A DNA stretch of 33,701 bases from the NCBI GenBank assembly GCA_018970865.1, contig JAGWVN010000033.1, positions 1 through 33,701 of the forward strand. The letters run 5' to 3'. The translations under genes were made by a program, and so were the position numbers. Below are positions 1 through 8,188 of the stretch, in pieces; within the stretch, counting starts at the first letter, position 1; the number at the start of each line of letters is the position of its first letter. Under the pieces are notes generated by a model that was not told the DNA's origin, made no database searches, and saw nothing but the letters and a program-made list of their open reading frames with translations. The stretch is from Betaproteobacteria bacterium (GTDB taxonomy: Bacteria > Pseudomonadota > Gammaproteobacteria > Burkholderiales > Burkholderiaceae_E).

Positions 1-1936
1 TGTTGCGCCCGGGCGTGGCCAGCGCGGCGAAGGTGAAGCGCAGCGCATCGGCGCCGAAGGCCGGGATGCCGTTGGGGTACTCGCGGCGGGTGCGCCTGGC
101 GATGCTCTCGGCCTGCTTCGGGTTCATCAGCCCGGTGGTGCGCTTGGCCACCAGCGTGTCCAGATCGATGCCATCGATCAGATCGATCGGGTCCAGGGTG
201 TTGCCCTTGCTCTTGGACATCTTCTGGCCTTCGGCATCGCGCACCAGGGCGTGCACATAGACCTCGCGGAACGGCACCCGGTCGGTGAAGGCCACGGTCA
301 TCATGACCATGCGCGCGACCCAGAAGAAGATGATGTCGAAGCCGGTGACCAGCACCGACGAGGGCAGGTACTGCGCCATCTCGGGCCGCAGGTTCGGGGC
401 GCCCTCGCGGAAGGGCTCGGCCGGATCCACCAGGGTGGAGAAGGGCACCAGCGCCGACGAGAACCAGGTGTCGAGCACATCGGGGTCGCGCACCAGCGGC
501 CCCTGCCAGCCGGCGGCCTGCGCCTGCGCGCGGGCCTCGGCCTCGGAGCGGGCCACGAAGACCGTGCCATCGTGCACCGGCGCGCCCTGCGCGTCAGCCT
601 TGTACCAGGCCGGTATCTGATGGCCCCACCAGAGCTGGCGCGAGATGCACCAGTCCTGGATGTTCTCGAGCCAGTGGTCATAGGTGGCGCGCCAGTTGGC
701 CGGCACGAAGCTCACCGAGCCGTCGGCCACCACCTCGAGCGAGCGCTGCGCGATGCTGCGCCCGTTCAGCGGCGTGCCCTCGGGGGCGGGCTTGCTCATG
801 GCCACGAACCACTGGTCGGTGAGCATCGGCTCGATGATCGCGCCGGTGCGATCGCCGCGGCGCATCATCAGCGTGTGGGGGCGGGTGGCCGCGAGCAGCC
901 CGAGGCTGTCGAGATCAGCCACGATGCGTCGGCGCGCCTCGTCCCGGTCGAGGCCGCGGTAGCGCGGCGGCGCGGCGTCGTTGAGCCGCGCATCGAGCGT
1001 GAACACGCTGATCATCGGCAGGCCGTGGCGCTGCCCCACCGCGTAGTCGTTGAAGTCATGGGCCGGGGTCACCTTGACCACGCCGGTGCCGAACTCGCGA
1101 TCGACATGGGCGTCGGCGATCACCGGAATTTCGCGCCAGCCGGCGGCGAGGTCATCGCCCTCGCCGGTGAGCGGCAGGCGCACGCTGCGGCCCACCAGGT
1201 GGCGATAGCGTTCGTCCTCGGGGTGGACCATCACCGCGGTGTCGCCCAGCAGCGTCTCGGGCCGGGTGGTGGCCACGGTGAGGTGGCCGCTGCCGTCGGC
1301 GAGCGGGTAGCGGATCTCCCAGAGATGGCCTTGCTCCTCTTCGCTCACCACCTCGAGGTCGGACACCGCGGTGAGCAGCTTCGGGTCCCAGTTGACCAGG
1401 CGCTTGCCGCGGTAGATGAGGCCCTGCCGGTACAGGCCGACGAACACCTCGCGGACCACCTCGGAGAGCGTGGGGTCCATCGTGAAGTATTCGAGCGACC
1501 AGTCGGTGGAGGCGCCCATGCGCCGCATCTGCCGCGTGATGGTCGAACCCGATTCCTGCTTCCAGGCCCAGACCCGCTCGATGAAGGCCTCGCGCCCGAG
1601 GGCATGGCGGCTGCCGCCGGCGGCCTCGAGCTGGCGCTCGACCACGATCTGGGTGGCGATGCCGGCATGGTCGGTGCCGGGCAGCCACAGGGTGTTGTCG
1701 CCGCGCATGCGATGGTGGCGGGTGAGCGCGTCCATCAGCGTCTGGTTGAAGGCATGCCCCATGTGCAGGGTGCCGGTGACATTGGGCGGGGGCAGCTGGA
1801 TGCTGAAGGCCGGCGCGCCGGGTTGCCGCCCGGCGGCGAACAGGCCGCGGGCTTCCCACGCGCGGTACCAGCGGTCTTCGATGTCGCCGGGCTCGAAGCT
1901 GCGGGCGAGCGAGCCCTGGTCGGCGGGTGCATTCAT
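1..1936 (-). CDS. valS: Valyl-tRNA synthetase, N-terminal part (gene runs off the left edge)
   Basis: Class I aminoacyl-tRNA synthetase that charges tRNA-Val in the cytoplasm. Reading the minus strand from the ATG at 1936-1934 gives an uninterrupted frame to the window edge, about 645 residues of a protein that is usually near 950. The class I HIGH motif appears as HMGH about 57 residues in ([17 protein letters not shown]). The KMSKS motif appears as KMSKSKGN near the window edge. Between them lies the inserted editing domain, with [13 protein letters not shown] as the recognisable stretch. The anticodon-binding and C-terminal coiled-coil parts lie outside the window. The start is supported by the conserved N-terminus ([17 protein letters not shown]). 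It follows the DUF2486 gene by 14 bp and is probably cotranscribed with pepA-holC. No strong Shine-Dalgarno is visible. Identification is secure. Confidence 0.97.
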   Translation of the reverse strand, partial: MNAPADQGSLARSFEPGDIEDRWYRAWEARGLFAAGRQPGAPAFSIQLPPPNVTGTLHMGHAFNQTLMDALTRHHRMRGDNTLWLPGTDHAGIATQIVVERQLEAAGGSRHALGREAFIERVWAWKQESGSTITRQMRRMGASTDWSLEYFTMDPTLSEVVREVFVGLYRQGLIYRGKRLVNWDPKLLTAVSDLEVVSEEEQGHLWEIRYPLADGSGHLTVATTRPETLLGDTAVMVHPEDERYRHLVGRSVRLPLTGEGDDLAAGWREIPVIADAHVDREFGTGVVKVTPAHDFNDYAVGQRHGLPMISVFTLDARLNDAAPPRYRGLDRDEARRRIVADLDSLGLLAATRPHTLMMRRGDRTGAIIEPMLTDQWFVAMSKPAPEGTPLNGRSIAQRSLEVVADGSVSFVPANWRATYDHWLENIQDWCISRQLWWGHQIPAWYKADAQGAPVHDGTVFVARSEAEARAQAQAAGWQGPLVRDPDVLDTWFSSALVPFSTLVDPAEPFREGAPNLRPEMAQYLPSSVLVTGFDIIFFWVARMVMMTVAFTDRVPFREVYVHALVRDAEGQKMSKSKGNTLDPIDLIDGIDLDTLVAKRTTGLMNPKQAESIARRTRREYPNGIPAFGADALRFTFAALATPGRN

Positions 1937-1950
1937 GGCGGTGCGTCGGT

Positions 1951-2553
1951 TCAGTGGGATTCGGGAGGGGCGGGCTCGTCATCGCGGGCCTGCAGCAGCG
2001 CGAGCTCTTCGGCCACGGCGCGCGCGACCAGGTCCTGCACCAGGTGCGAGAAGACATCATGCAGGTCGTGGGCGATCTGCACCGCGGCCTGTTCGATCAG
2101 GGGCGCCACCAGGGTCTGCAGCGAGTTCTCGAGCATGGGGCCGGCCTGCGCCAGCATGCGCCCGGTGACCCCGCGCTCGATGCGCTCGGCAAGCGCGTCC
2201 CAGTCGGCCTGGCTCAGACTGGCGTTGGCCGGATGCCCGGTGCGGGCCGCCAGGGAGGCGTCCTCGGGCCGAGGCGCCGATGACGGCCCGCCTGCCGGGG
2301 CGCCCGGCAAGTCCGGATCGCCCGCCGCGCGCTCCGGCGCCGCGAGCCCGGTCGCGCGCGCATCGGCCCCTCGCGCATCAGCCCCCCGCGCGGGGGCAGA
2401 CGCCTGCGATGCCGCGGGCGCCAGGACACCGGCGGCGGGCGTCGGCGGCTCGACGCCCGGCCGCCGCAGCGGCACCACCTCGGTCAGCAGCGGGATGCTG
2501 TCGTCGTTCTGGAACGGATCGTCGGACCCGGCCGCGTCGGCACGGCTACTCAT
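1951..2553 (-). CDS. DUF2486 family protein
   Basis: A 200-residue protein of unknown function. The N-terminus carries the [11 protein letters not shown] stretch that marks the DUF2486 family of Burkholderiales, which as I recall it commonly lies between holC and valS. Residues about 40-105 are a low-complexity Ala/Pro/Gly/Arg segment with a GADAR repeat and look disordered. The C-terminal 90 residues (from [17 protein letters not shown]) are predicted helical and amphipathic, and may be an oligomerisation or partner-binding segment. The chosen ATG at 2553-2551 overlaps the holC stop by 4 bp (ATGA), a translational-coupling arrangement; the frame is open further upstream but that part is antisense to holC-like coding. 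No catalytic motif is visible, and family assignment rests on the short motif and gene order. Confidence 0.7.
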   Translation of the reverse strand: MSSRADAAGSDDPFQNDDSIPLLTEVVPLRRPGVEPPTPAAGVLAPAASQASAPARGADARGADARATGLAAPERAAGDPDLPGAPAGGPSSAPRPEDASLAARTGHPANASLSQADWDALAERIERGVTGRMLAQAGPMLENSLQTLVAPLIEQAAVQIAHDLHDVFSHLVQDLVARAVAEELALLQARDDEPAPPESH

Positions 2554-2981
2554 GCCGAGCCTTCGGCGCCGGCCAGGTCGAAGCCGGCGAGCGGATAGCC
2601 CCGCTCCTTGTAGAAGCGCCAGCGCTCGCGGGCCGCAGCCCGGTCTTCGTCGCGCTGCGTGACCACCTCGATCACCCGCTCGAAGCGGCTGAAGAACGAC
2701 GGGGTCTGCGGCGCCAGGTTGACCAGCACCTCGTGATGCGGCGTGTCCACCGGCTCGCTGCACAGCAGGATGGGCGTGACCGTTGCCAGCGGATCGGTGG
2801 CGGCCACATGCGGGATGAAGTCCAGCGGCGAGAGCGTCCACAGCCCGGTGTCGAGGGCGGCGATCTCCACCGGGGGCGCGTAGACCACCGCGCGCTGGCC
2901 GGCCCGGTGGATCTTGCGCAGCAGCCGGCAGCCGTAATGCAGCTTGTCGGGGGCGTTGAAGTGGAAGTCGACGCGGGTCAT
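2550..2981 (-). CDS. holC: DNA polymerase III chi subunit
   Basis: Chi subunit of the DNA polymerase III clamp-loader complex. With psi it links the clamp loader to single-strand-binding protein at the replication fork. The 143-residue length fits the family. Recognisable HolC features are the N-terminal TRVDFHFNAPDKLHYGCRLL, then VVYAPP, and the central LWTLSPLDFIPH, which corresponds to the family's LWTFxxxxFIPH signature. The C-terminal RWRFYKERGYPL matches the typical ending in Burkholderiales. It lies 13 bp downstream of the pepA stop and its own stop overlaps the next start by 4 bp, so it belongs to a pepA-holC-DUF2486-valS transcription unit. The order pepA-holC-valS is also found in Escherichia coli, which supports the call. 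Confidence 0.95.
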   Translation of the reverse strand: MTRVDFHFNAPDKLHYGCRLLRKIHRAGQRAVVYAPPVEIAALDTGLWTLSPLDFIPHVAATDPLATVTPILLCSEPVDTPHHEVLVNLAPQTPSFFSRFERVIEVVTQRDEDRAAARERWRFYKERGYPLAGFDLAGAEGSA

Positions 2982-2994
2982 CCCGGCGCGGGCC

Positions 2995-4482
2995 TCAGGC
3001 CGGCGTGGCCCGATCGATCAGGAACTGCGTGAGCAGGGGCACCGGCCGGCCGCTGGAGCCCTTCTGGGCGCCGGAGCGCCAGGCGGTGCCGGCGATGTCG
3101 AGGTGCGCCCAGTCGAACTGCCGCGCGAAGCGCGCGAGGAAGCAGGCGGCGGTGATCGAGCCGCCGGCGCGCCCGCCGACATTGGCCATGTCGGCGAAGT
3201 TGCTCTTCAGGGCTTCGCCGTATTCCTCGTCGAGCGGCATGCGCCAGCAGGGATCGCCGGATTCGCGGCCGGCGGTCAGCAGCGCGTCGGCCAGGCTGTC
3301 GGAGGGGCTGAACAGGCCGCTGCGGTGATTGCCCAGGGCGATCACGCAGGCGCCGGTGAGGGTGGCGATGTCGACCACGGCCTGCGGCTTGAACCGCTCG
3401 GCGTAGGTGAGGGCGTCGGCCAGCACCAGCCGGCCCTCGGCGTCGGTGTTCAGGATCTCGATGGTCTGGCCCGACATGCTGGTGACCACATCACCCGGCT
3501 TGGTGGCCTTGCCCGAGGGCATGTTCTCGCTGGCCGCGATCAGGCCGACCACATTGATGGGCAGCTTCATCTCGGCCACCGCGCGCAGCGTGCCCAGCAC
3601 CGAGGCCGCGCCGCACATGTCGAACTTCATCTCGTCCATCTCGGCGGCGGGCTTGAGCGAGATGCCGCCGGTGTCGAAGGTGATGCCCTTGCCGATCAGG
3701 GCCACCGGGGCCTGGCGGGCCGGGCCGCCGTTGTACTGCAGCACGACCAGCTTGGGCGGCTCTTCGGAGCCGCGGGCCACCGACAGCAGCGAGCCCATCT
3801 TGAGGGCCTCCATCTGCTTGCGTTCGAGCACCTGCACCTTGAGCTTGAACTCCGTGCCGAGCTTGCGCGCGGCCTCGGCCAGGTAGGCTGGCGTGCAGAT
3901 GTTGCCGGGCAGGTTGCCGAGATCGCGGGCGAGGTCGGTGCCATTGGCCAGGGCCACGGCGCGCGCCACTGCCGCTTGCGCCGGGGCGCTGTCGGCGCGG
4001 GCCACCAGCAGGTGCAGCCGGCCCGGGCGAACCGGCTGGGTCTCCTTGCGGGATTTCAGCCGATCGAAGCGGTAGGCGAGGTCGCGACCGACCGCGACCT
4101 GCTGGCGCAGCTTCCAGGCGAGATCCTTGCCCTTCACGCCGGCCTCGTGCAGCAGCGAGACCGCCTCGTCGCAGGCCAGGGCGCCGGTCTGGCGCAGGCC
4201 CGCGCGCACGGCCTCGGTGAAGGCGCGCTCGCTGCACTCGGCCTCGTCGCCGGTGGCCACCAGCACCGCGCGCGCCGCCTTGCGGGCGTCGCCGTACACC
4301 AGCAGGGTGGCGCCGGCCTTGTGCTGAAGGTCGCCACGGGCGAGCGCCGCGCTCAGCGCGCCGCCCATGGCTTCGTCGAGCGCCTTGCCGCTGGCGCTGA
4401 GGTTGCTGCCGTGACTGACCGGCACCAGCACGCAGGCCGTGCGCAGGGCCTCGACGGCCGAACTCTTTATACTGAATTGCAT
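2995..4482 (-). CDS. pepA: Leucyl aminopeptidase (M17)
   Basis: Cytosolic di-metal aminopeptidase of family M17, which removes N-terminal residues from peptides; in E. coli the protein also binds DNA. The 495 residues fit the family (E. coli about 503). Metal and catalytic residues are all present: K265, D270, D288, D347 and E349, the last two within the NTDAEGRL signature (345-352), with bicarbonate-site R351. The less conserved N-terminal domain spans about residues 1-160. The open frame extends far upstream, but the real start is the ATG at 4482-4480 (MQFSIKSS). Upstream residues are antisense to lptF, and a consensus TATAAT lies about 30 bp upstream. It heads the leftward unit with holC and valS and is divergent from lptF. 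Confidence 0.97.
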   Translation of the reverse strand: MQFSIKSSAVEALRTACVLVPVSHGSNLSASGKALDEAMGGALSAALARGDLQHKAGATLLVYGDARKAARAVLVATGDEAECSERAFTEAVRAGLRQTGALACDEAVSLLHEAGVKGKDLAWKLRQQVAVGRDLAYRFDRLKSRKETQPVRPGRLHLLVARADSAPAQAAVARAVALANGTDLARDLGNLPGNICTPAYLAEAARKLGTEFKLKVQVLERKQMEALKMGSLLSVARGSEEPPKLVVLQYNGGPARQAPVALIGKGITFDTGGISLKPAAEMDEMKFDMCGAASVLGTLRAVAEMKLPINVVGLIAASENMPSGKATKPGDVVTSMSGQTIEILNTDAEGRLVLADALTYAERFKPQAVVDIATLTGACVIALGNHRSGLFSPSDSLADALLTAGRESGDPCWRMPLDEEYGEALKSNFADMANVGGRAGGSITAACFLARFARQFDWAHLDIAGTAWRSGAQKGSSGRPVPLLTQFLIDRATPA

Positions 4483-4512
4483 GGCAGCACCTGTCCCTCG
4501 GAATAACAGGCG

Positions 4513-4518
4513 ATTATA
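4513..4518 (-). promoter_or_regulatory. -10 box for pepA in the pepA/lptF divergent region
   Basis: The minus strand reads TATAAT here, a perfect -10 element, 30 bp upstream of the pepA start codon. No good -35 is seen at 17-18 bp (the region is already the lptF start), so an activator or extended contacts may compensate. The same AT-rich island read on the plus strand (TTATAT, 4514-4519) is the only -10-like sequence ahead of lptF. The two divergent promoters therefore probably overlap in this 60-bp gap. Confidence 0.5.
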
Positions 4519-4542
4519 TCGGGCCGCACCCGGCGCTTCGCG

Positions 4543-5658
4543 ATGCTCTTCAAGAAATCCCTGCGCCGGGACCTGACCAACCTGGCCGGCGTGGTCTTCG
4601 CCACGCTGTTCACCATCATGCTCACCACCACCCTGATCCGCACCCTGGGTCGGGCGGCGGGCGGCCGGGTGGACTCGGCGGGGATCCTGCCCCTGCTGGT
4701 GTTCGCGGCGATCAACTTCCTGCCGGTGCTGCTGGTGCTCACCGTGTACATCTCGGTCCTGATGGCGCTCACCCGGGCCTATCGCGACAACGAGATGGTG
4801 ATCTGGTTCGCCAGCGGCCGCAGCCTGCGTCACTTCATCGCGCCGGTGCTGGCCTTCGCCGCGCCCTTCGTGGCGGTGGTGGCGCTGCTGTCGTTCTCGC
4901 TCTCGCCCTGGGCGAACCGGCAGATCGACGACTATCAGCAGCGCTTCGACCAGCGCCAGGATGTGTCGCGGGTCTCGGCCGGGCAGTTCCGCGAATCGGC
5001 GGCGGGCTCGCGGGTGTTCTTCGTGGAGGCGCTCTCCGAGGACGAGCGGGTGGTGCGCAATGTCTTCGTCACCCAGCGCAGCGGCGAGCGCCTCACGGTG
5101 GTGGTCTCGGCCGGCGGCGAGGTGACCACCCAGCCCGACGGTCAGCGCTTCCTGGTGCTCGACAAGGGACGCCGCTACGACGGCGCCACCGGCGATCCCA
5201 CCTTCCGGGTGATGGAATTCGAGCGCTACGGCCTGCGCATCGACCCCGCGCCGGCGCCGGCGCCGCACACCGCGGCCAAGGCCAAGACCACGCTCGAGCT
5301 GGTCGCCGACCCCACGGCCTCGCATCTGGGCGAGCTGGTCTGGCGCATCGGCCTGCCCTGTTCGGCGGCGCTGCTGGCGCTGATGGCCATCCCCCTGTCC
5401 TCGTTCAACCCGCGGGTGGGGCGGTCGGTGAACCTGGTGGTCGCGCTGCTGGCCTACCTGCTCTACAACAACCTGATCTCGCTCTCGCAGGTCTGGGTGG
5501 CGCAGGGCAAGGCGCGCTTCGCGGTCGCGGTCTGGCTGGTGCACGCCGTGGTGTTGGCGCTGGCCGCCTTCCTGCTCTGGCGGCGTACCGCGCTCTCGGC
5601 CTGGCGCCTGCCCCGGCTGCGGCGCGGGCCGGCCGGCGGCGCGCAGGCCGGTGCCTGA
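4543..5658 (+). CDS. lptF: LPS export ABC transporter permease LptF
   Basis: Inner-membrane permease subunit of the LptB2FG complex, which extracts lipopolysaccharide from the inner membrane and hands it to LptC. The 371 residues fit the YjgP/YjgQ family. Hydrophobic segments are at about residues 10-30, 50-80 and 95-125. A periplasmic beta-jellyroll domain spans about 130-255 and three C-terminal membrane segments follow (about 270-345). The start MLFKKSLRRDL is typical. A proline/alanine linker (PAPAPAPHTAAKAK) precedes the last membrane bundle. The start codon lies only 60 bp from divergent pepA and no clear Shine-Dalgarno is visible, so the mRNA leader is probably very short. lptG follows 9 bp downstream and the two are cotranscribed. 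Confidence 0.95.
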   Translation: MLFKKSLRRDLTNLAGVVFATLFTIMLTTTLIRTLGRAAGGRVDSAGILPLLVFAAINFLPVLLVLTVYISVLMALTRAYRDNEMVIWFASGRSLRHFIAPVLAFAAPFVAVVALLSFSLSPWANRQIDDYQQRFDQRQDVSRVSAGQFRESAAGSRVFFVEALSEDERVVRNVFVTQRSGERLTVVVSAGGEVTTQPDGQRFLVLDKGRRYDGATGDPTFRVMEFERYGLRIDPAPAPAPHTAAKAKTTLELVADPTASHLGELVWRIGLPCSAALLALMAIPLSSFNPRVGRSVNLVVALLAYLLYNNLISLSQVWVAQGKARFAVAVWLVHAVVLALAAFLLWRRTALSAWRLPRLRRGPAGGAQAGA

Positions 5659-5667
5659 GCGCGCGGC

Positions 5668-6813
5668 ATGATCCTGATCCGCCGCTATCTCGCCCGGGCG
5701 ATCTTCGGGGCGGTGGTGTTCGTGCTCGTCGGCTTCCTCGGCCTGTTCGCGTTCTTCGACTTCGTCAACGAGCTCGATGACCTCGGCCGCGGCGCCTATC
5801 AGCTGCAGCACGCGGTGGCGGTGGTGCTGCTCGGTCTGCCCAGCCGCATCTACGAGCTCATGCCGGTGGCCGCGCTGATCGGCGCCATCTACGCGCTGGC
5901 CCAGTTCGCCGCCAGTTCGGAGTTCACGGCCATGCGCGCGGCCGGGCTGGGCCGACGCCGGGCCCTGGCCGCGGTCGTCTCGGTGGGCGCAGGCCTTGCC
6001 GGCTTCACGGCGCTGGTTGGCGAGCTGGCGGCGCCCCCGGCCGATCGCCTCGCGCAGCAGATCCGGTTCACGGCCCTGGCCGCGGGCACCGGCGCAGGCG
6101 CGGGTGCGGAACTGCGCTCCGGCCTGTGGGTGAAGGACACCCTGCGCGACGAGGCGGGCCAGGTCATCCGGCAGCGCTTTGTGAACATCGCCGAGATGCG
6201 CGCCGACACCAGCCTGCGGGCGGTGCATGTCTTCGAGTTCGACGAGCAGTTCCGGTTGCTGGCCCTGATCGACGCCGCTGGCGCGCGCTTCGAGGCGCCG
6301 GGCCGCTGGCGCCTGCAGCAGGTGACCCTGACCCGCTTCCAGCCGGTGCAGGCCGCGGGCGAGATCGCCGCCCTGCGGGCGGTGAGAAGCACTGCCGCCG
6401 ACATGGTCTGGGAGAGCGAGCTCAGCCCCGAGCTGCTCGGGGTGCTGGCCCTCATGCCGGAGCGGATGTCGGCGCTGGCGCTGTTCCAGTACATCCGCCA
6501 CCTCGAGGACAACCAGCAGCGCAGCGATCTCTATCAGATCGCGCTCTGGAAGAAGCTGCTCTATCCGCTGGCGGTGATCGTGATGCTGGTGCTGGCGCTG
6601 CCCTTTGCCTACCTGCAGGTGCGCGCCGGGGGCATCGGCCTTCGCGTCTTTGCTGGGATCATGCTGGGGGTGGTGTTCCATTTCATGAATGGCCTGTTCT
6701 CCCACCTCGGGCTGCTGAATACCTGGCCACCCTGGCTGGCCACCGGCATGCCCAGCCTCTTCGCTCTGGCGCTAGGGCTCGGGATGCTGGTCTGGGCCGA
6801 TCGGGCACGCTGA
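5668..6813 (+). CDS. lptG: LPS export ABC transporter permease LptG
   Basis: Second permease subunit of LptB2FG, partner of LptF in lipopolysaccharide export from the inner membrane. The 381-residue length is slightly above the usual 360. The N-terminus IRRYLARAIFGAVVFVLVGF is the first membrane helix. The conserved FFDFVNELDD follows at about 30-40, then the coupling-helix region with ASSEFTAMRAAGLGRRR (about 90-105). A periplasmic jellyroll domain spans about 130-260 and the last three helices end near residue 380. The gap from the lptF stop is 9 bp. A Gly/Ala-rich insertion (TGAGAGAEL) lies near residue 145 and probably forms a loop in the periplasmic domain. The gene ends 42 bp upstream of the candidate small-RNA promoter. 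Confidence 0.95.
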   Translation: MILIRRYLARAIFGAVVFVLVGFLGLFAFFDFVNELDDLGRGAYQLQHAVAVVLLGLPSRIYELMPVAALIGAIYALAQFAASSEFTAMRAAGLGRRRALAAVVSVGAGLAGFTALVGELAAPPADRLAQQIRFTALAAGTGAGAGAELRSGLWVKDTLRDEAGQVIRQRFVNIAEMRADTSLRAVHVFEFDEQFRLLALIDAAGARFEAPGRWRLQQVTLTRFQPVQAAGEIAALRAVRSTAADMVWESELSPELLGVLALMPERMSALALFQYIRHLEDNQQRSDLYQIALWKKLLYPLAVIVMLVLALPFAYLQVRAGGIGLRVFAGIMLGVVFHFMNGLFSHLGLLNTWPPWLATGMPSLFALALGLGMLVWADRAR

Positions 6814-6833
6814 CCGGCGGATCAATGGTTGTC

Positions 6834-6850
6834 ATTTCGGGAATCGAAAT
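6834..6850. promoter_or_regulatory. ATTTCG-N5-CGAAAT palindrome upstream of the candidate small RNA
   Basis: A perfect 6-bp inverted repeat separated by GGAAT. It lies just upstream of the -35-like hexamer of the putative promoter at 6855-6883, where an activator or repressor could bind. It is unusually AT-rich for this window. No regulator family is assigned. Confidence 0.35.
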
Positions 6851-6854
6851 TTCA

Positions 6855-6883
6855 TGGACGAATACCGCGAGACCGGTTAGGAT
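6855..6883 (+). promoter_or_regulatory. Putative promoter of the candidate small RNA
   Basis: TGGACG (6855-6860) and TAGGAT (6878-6883) are separated by exactly 17 bp, and each matches the sigma-70 consensus at 4 of 6 positions. The expected transcription start is about 6890, just before the first stem-loop. This is a prediction from sequence only. Confidence 0.35.
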
Positions 6884-6889
6884 CGCGGC

Positions 6890-6990
6890 CAATCGGTGAC
6901 GGCAAGCCCGCTCACCCGGATTCGAGGAGGAGGAGGAGAGGCAGCGAGACTGCCCTTTTCGAGGCGCGCAGCGATGCGCGCCTTTTTTCT
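6890..6990 (+). ncRNA. Candidate small RNA with three stem-loops and a GGA-repeat linker
   Basis: This stretch has the architecture of a bacterial trans-acting small RNA. Stem-loop 1 pairs GGTGA (6895-6899) with TCACC (6912-6916) and CGG (6900-6902) with CCG (6908-6910), around loop CAAGC. A purine-rich, probably single-stranded linker (about 6917-6939) carries four in-phase GGA/GAG repeats. Stem-loop 2 is GGCAG-CGAGA-CTGCC (6940-6954), followed by CTTTT. Stem-loop 3 is a perfect 8-bp stem with a GCGA tetraloop, followed by six T (6963-6988). A promoter-like pair lies at the right distance upstream. No start codon follows the GGAGG repeats at translation spacing, so they are not a ribosome site for a visible gene. 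The alternative is a 3' untranslated region of lptG with a terminator, or a leader of the next gene. Expression is not shown by sequence. Confidence 0.45.
6963..6988 (+). terminator. Intrinsic terminator, GGCGCGCA-GCGA-TGCGCGCC plus T6
   Basis: A perfect 8-bp GC-rich stem (6963-6970 with 6975-6982) is closed by a GNRA-type GCGA tetraloop and followed by TTTTTT (6983-6988). It ends the candidate small RNA and would also catch read-through from lptFG. Confidence 0.85.
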
Positions 6991-7041
6991 TTTCCGGGTC
7001 CGCCGTCGCGTTGACGGGCCGGGTCCGGGCAGGGGACAGCC

Positions 7042-8172
7042 ATGACCGATGTGGATTTCCTGGTGATCGGCGCCGGCATCGCCGGCGCGTCCGTGGCCTG
7101 GTGGCTGGCGCCCCATGGCCGCACCCTGGTGCTCGAGCGAGAGGACCAGCCCGGCTACCACAGCACCGGCCGCTCGGCGGCGCTGTTCTCCGAGACCTAC
7201 GGGCCGGCGCAGGTGCGGGCGCTCTCGCGGGCGAGCCGGGATTTCCTCATGCACCCGCCGGCAGGGTTCTGCGATCAGCCGGTGCTCAGCCCGCGCGGCA
7301 CCCTGATCGTGGGGCGGCCCGGCCAGGACGAGGCGCTCGCCGCGCTCCACCGGGAACTGGCCGCGCAGGGCACGGTGCACTGGTGGCGCCCCGAGCAGGC
7401 GCTGGCCGCGGTGAGCGTGCTGAGGCCGCAGCGCACCGGCTTTGCCATCCACGAGCCGGGTTCCTGCGACATCGATGTGCACGGCCTGCACCAGGGTTTC
7501 CTGCGCGGGCTGCGCCGCGCCGGCGGCGACCTGCAGTGCCGGGCCGAGGTGACGGGCATCTCACGCGAGGGCGAGGGCTGGCGGGTGCAAGTGGCCGATG
7601 GCCGTCAATGGCGCGCGCGTCGGGTGCTCAATGCCGCGGGAGCCTGGGCGGATCGCATCGGCATGCTGGCCGGGCTGGCGCCGATCGGCTTGCAACCCTG
7701 CCGGCGATCGGCCTTCGTGTTCGCCCCGCCACCGGGGCTGGATTGCGCCGCCTGGCCGATGGTCACCGACCTCGACGAGAGCTGGTACTTCAAGCCCGAC
7801 TCCGGCCAGCTGCTTGCCTCGCCGGCCAATGCCGACCCGGTGCCGCCGCAGGATGTGCAGGCCGAGGAGCTCGATATCGCCCTGGCGATCGACCGGCTCG
7901 AGCAGGCCACCACGCTCACCATCCGCCGCCCGGCACGGGTATGGGCGGGCCTGCGCTCCTTCGTGGCCGACGGCGAACTGGTGGCCGGCGCGCGTGCCGA
8001 TGCGCCGGGCTTTCTCTGGGTGGCGGCACAGGGCGGCTACGGCATCCAGACCTGCGCGGCCATGGGGCAGCTGTGCGCGGCGCTGGCGCTCGGTCGGCCG
8101 GTGCCCGAGGCGCTGCTGGCGCACGGGGTGCAGGCTGCGGCGCTGTCGCCGGCCCGCGAGGGCATCGGTTGA
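7042..8172 (+). CDS. FAD-dependent D-amino-acid dehydrogenase, D-arginine-dehydrogenase-like
   Basis: Flavoenzyme of the DAO/GlpD family, expected to oxidise an amine or D-amino acid to the imine. The 376 residues begin with a Rossmann dinucleotide motif (VIGAGIAGASVAWWL, about 8-22). From memory, its sequence follows Pseudomonas aeruginosa DauA closely: GYHSTGRSAA (38-47), PPAGFC (72-77), QPCRRSAFVFAPPPGLDC, WAGLRSFVADGELVAG and WVAAQGGYGIQT. The conserved Tyr of SWYFKPD and the Arg of WAGLRSF are kept. However, the position I align with DauA His48 is Leu48, and that of substrate-recognising Glu87 is Thr87, so arginine is unlikely to be the substrate. AGGGGA lies 8 bp before the ATG. It is downstream of the terminator at 6988 and convergent with the next gene. 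Confidence 0.85.
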   Translation: MTDVDFLVIGAGIAGASVAWWLAPHGRTLVLEREDQPGYHSTGRSAALFSETYGPAQVRALSRASRDFLMHPPAGFCDQPVLSPRGTLIVGRPGQDEALAALHRELAAQGTVHWWRPEQALAAVSVLRPQRTGFAIHEPGSCDIDVHGLHQGFLRGLRRAGGDLQCRAEVTGISREGEGWRVQVADGRQWRARRVLNAAGAWADRIGMLAGLAPIGLQPCRRSAFVFAPPPGLDCAAWPMVTDLDESWYFKPDSGQLLASPANADPVPPQDVQAEELDIALAIDRLEQATTLTIRRPARVWAGLRSFVADGELVAGARADAPGFLWVAAQGGYGIQTCAAMGQLCAALALGRPVPEALLAHGVQAAALSPAREGIG

Positions 8173-8188
8173 GGGCGTGCGACCCTCA
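8170..8188. terminator. Palindrome TGAGGG-N7-CCCTCA spanning two convergent stop codons
   Basis: TGAGGG (8170-8175) and CCCTCA (8183-8188) are perfect complements around a 7-nt loop. The first three bases are the stop codon of the flavoenzyme gene and the last three are the reverse complement of the hydrolase stop. It can form a short hairpin in both transcripts; there is no T-tract on either side, so termination would be weak or Rho-dependent. Confidence 0.4.

Noticed and set aside
251-2662. Long open frame on the plus strand opposite valS and the DUF2486 gene
   Set aside because: His/Gly/Arg/Ala-rich composition typical of antisense frames in very high-GC DNA; no domain, and it covers a certain valS gene.
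2944-4506. Long plus-strand open frame opposite pepA
   Set aside because: Low-complexity His/Gly/Ala composition and a complete conserved pepA on the other strand.
4483-6705. Upstream extension of the pepA frame through lptF/lptG
   Set aside because: Pro/His/Arg-rich and antisense to two complete lpt genes; a promoter and good start codon mark the real 5' end at 4482.
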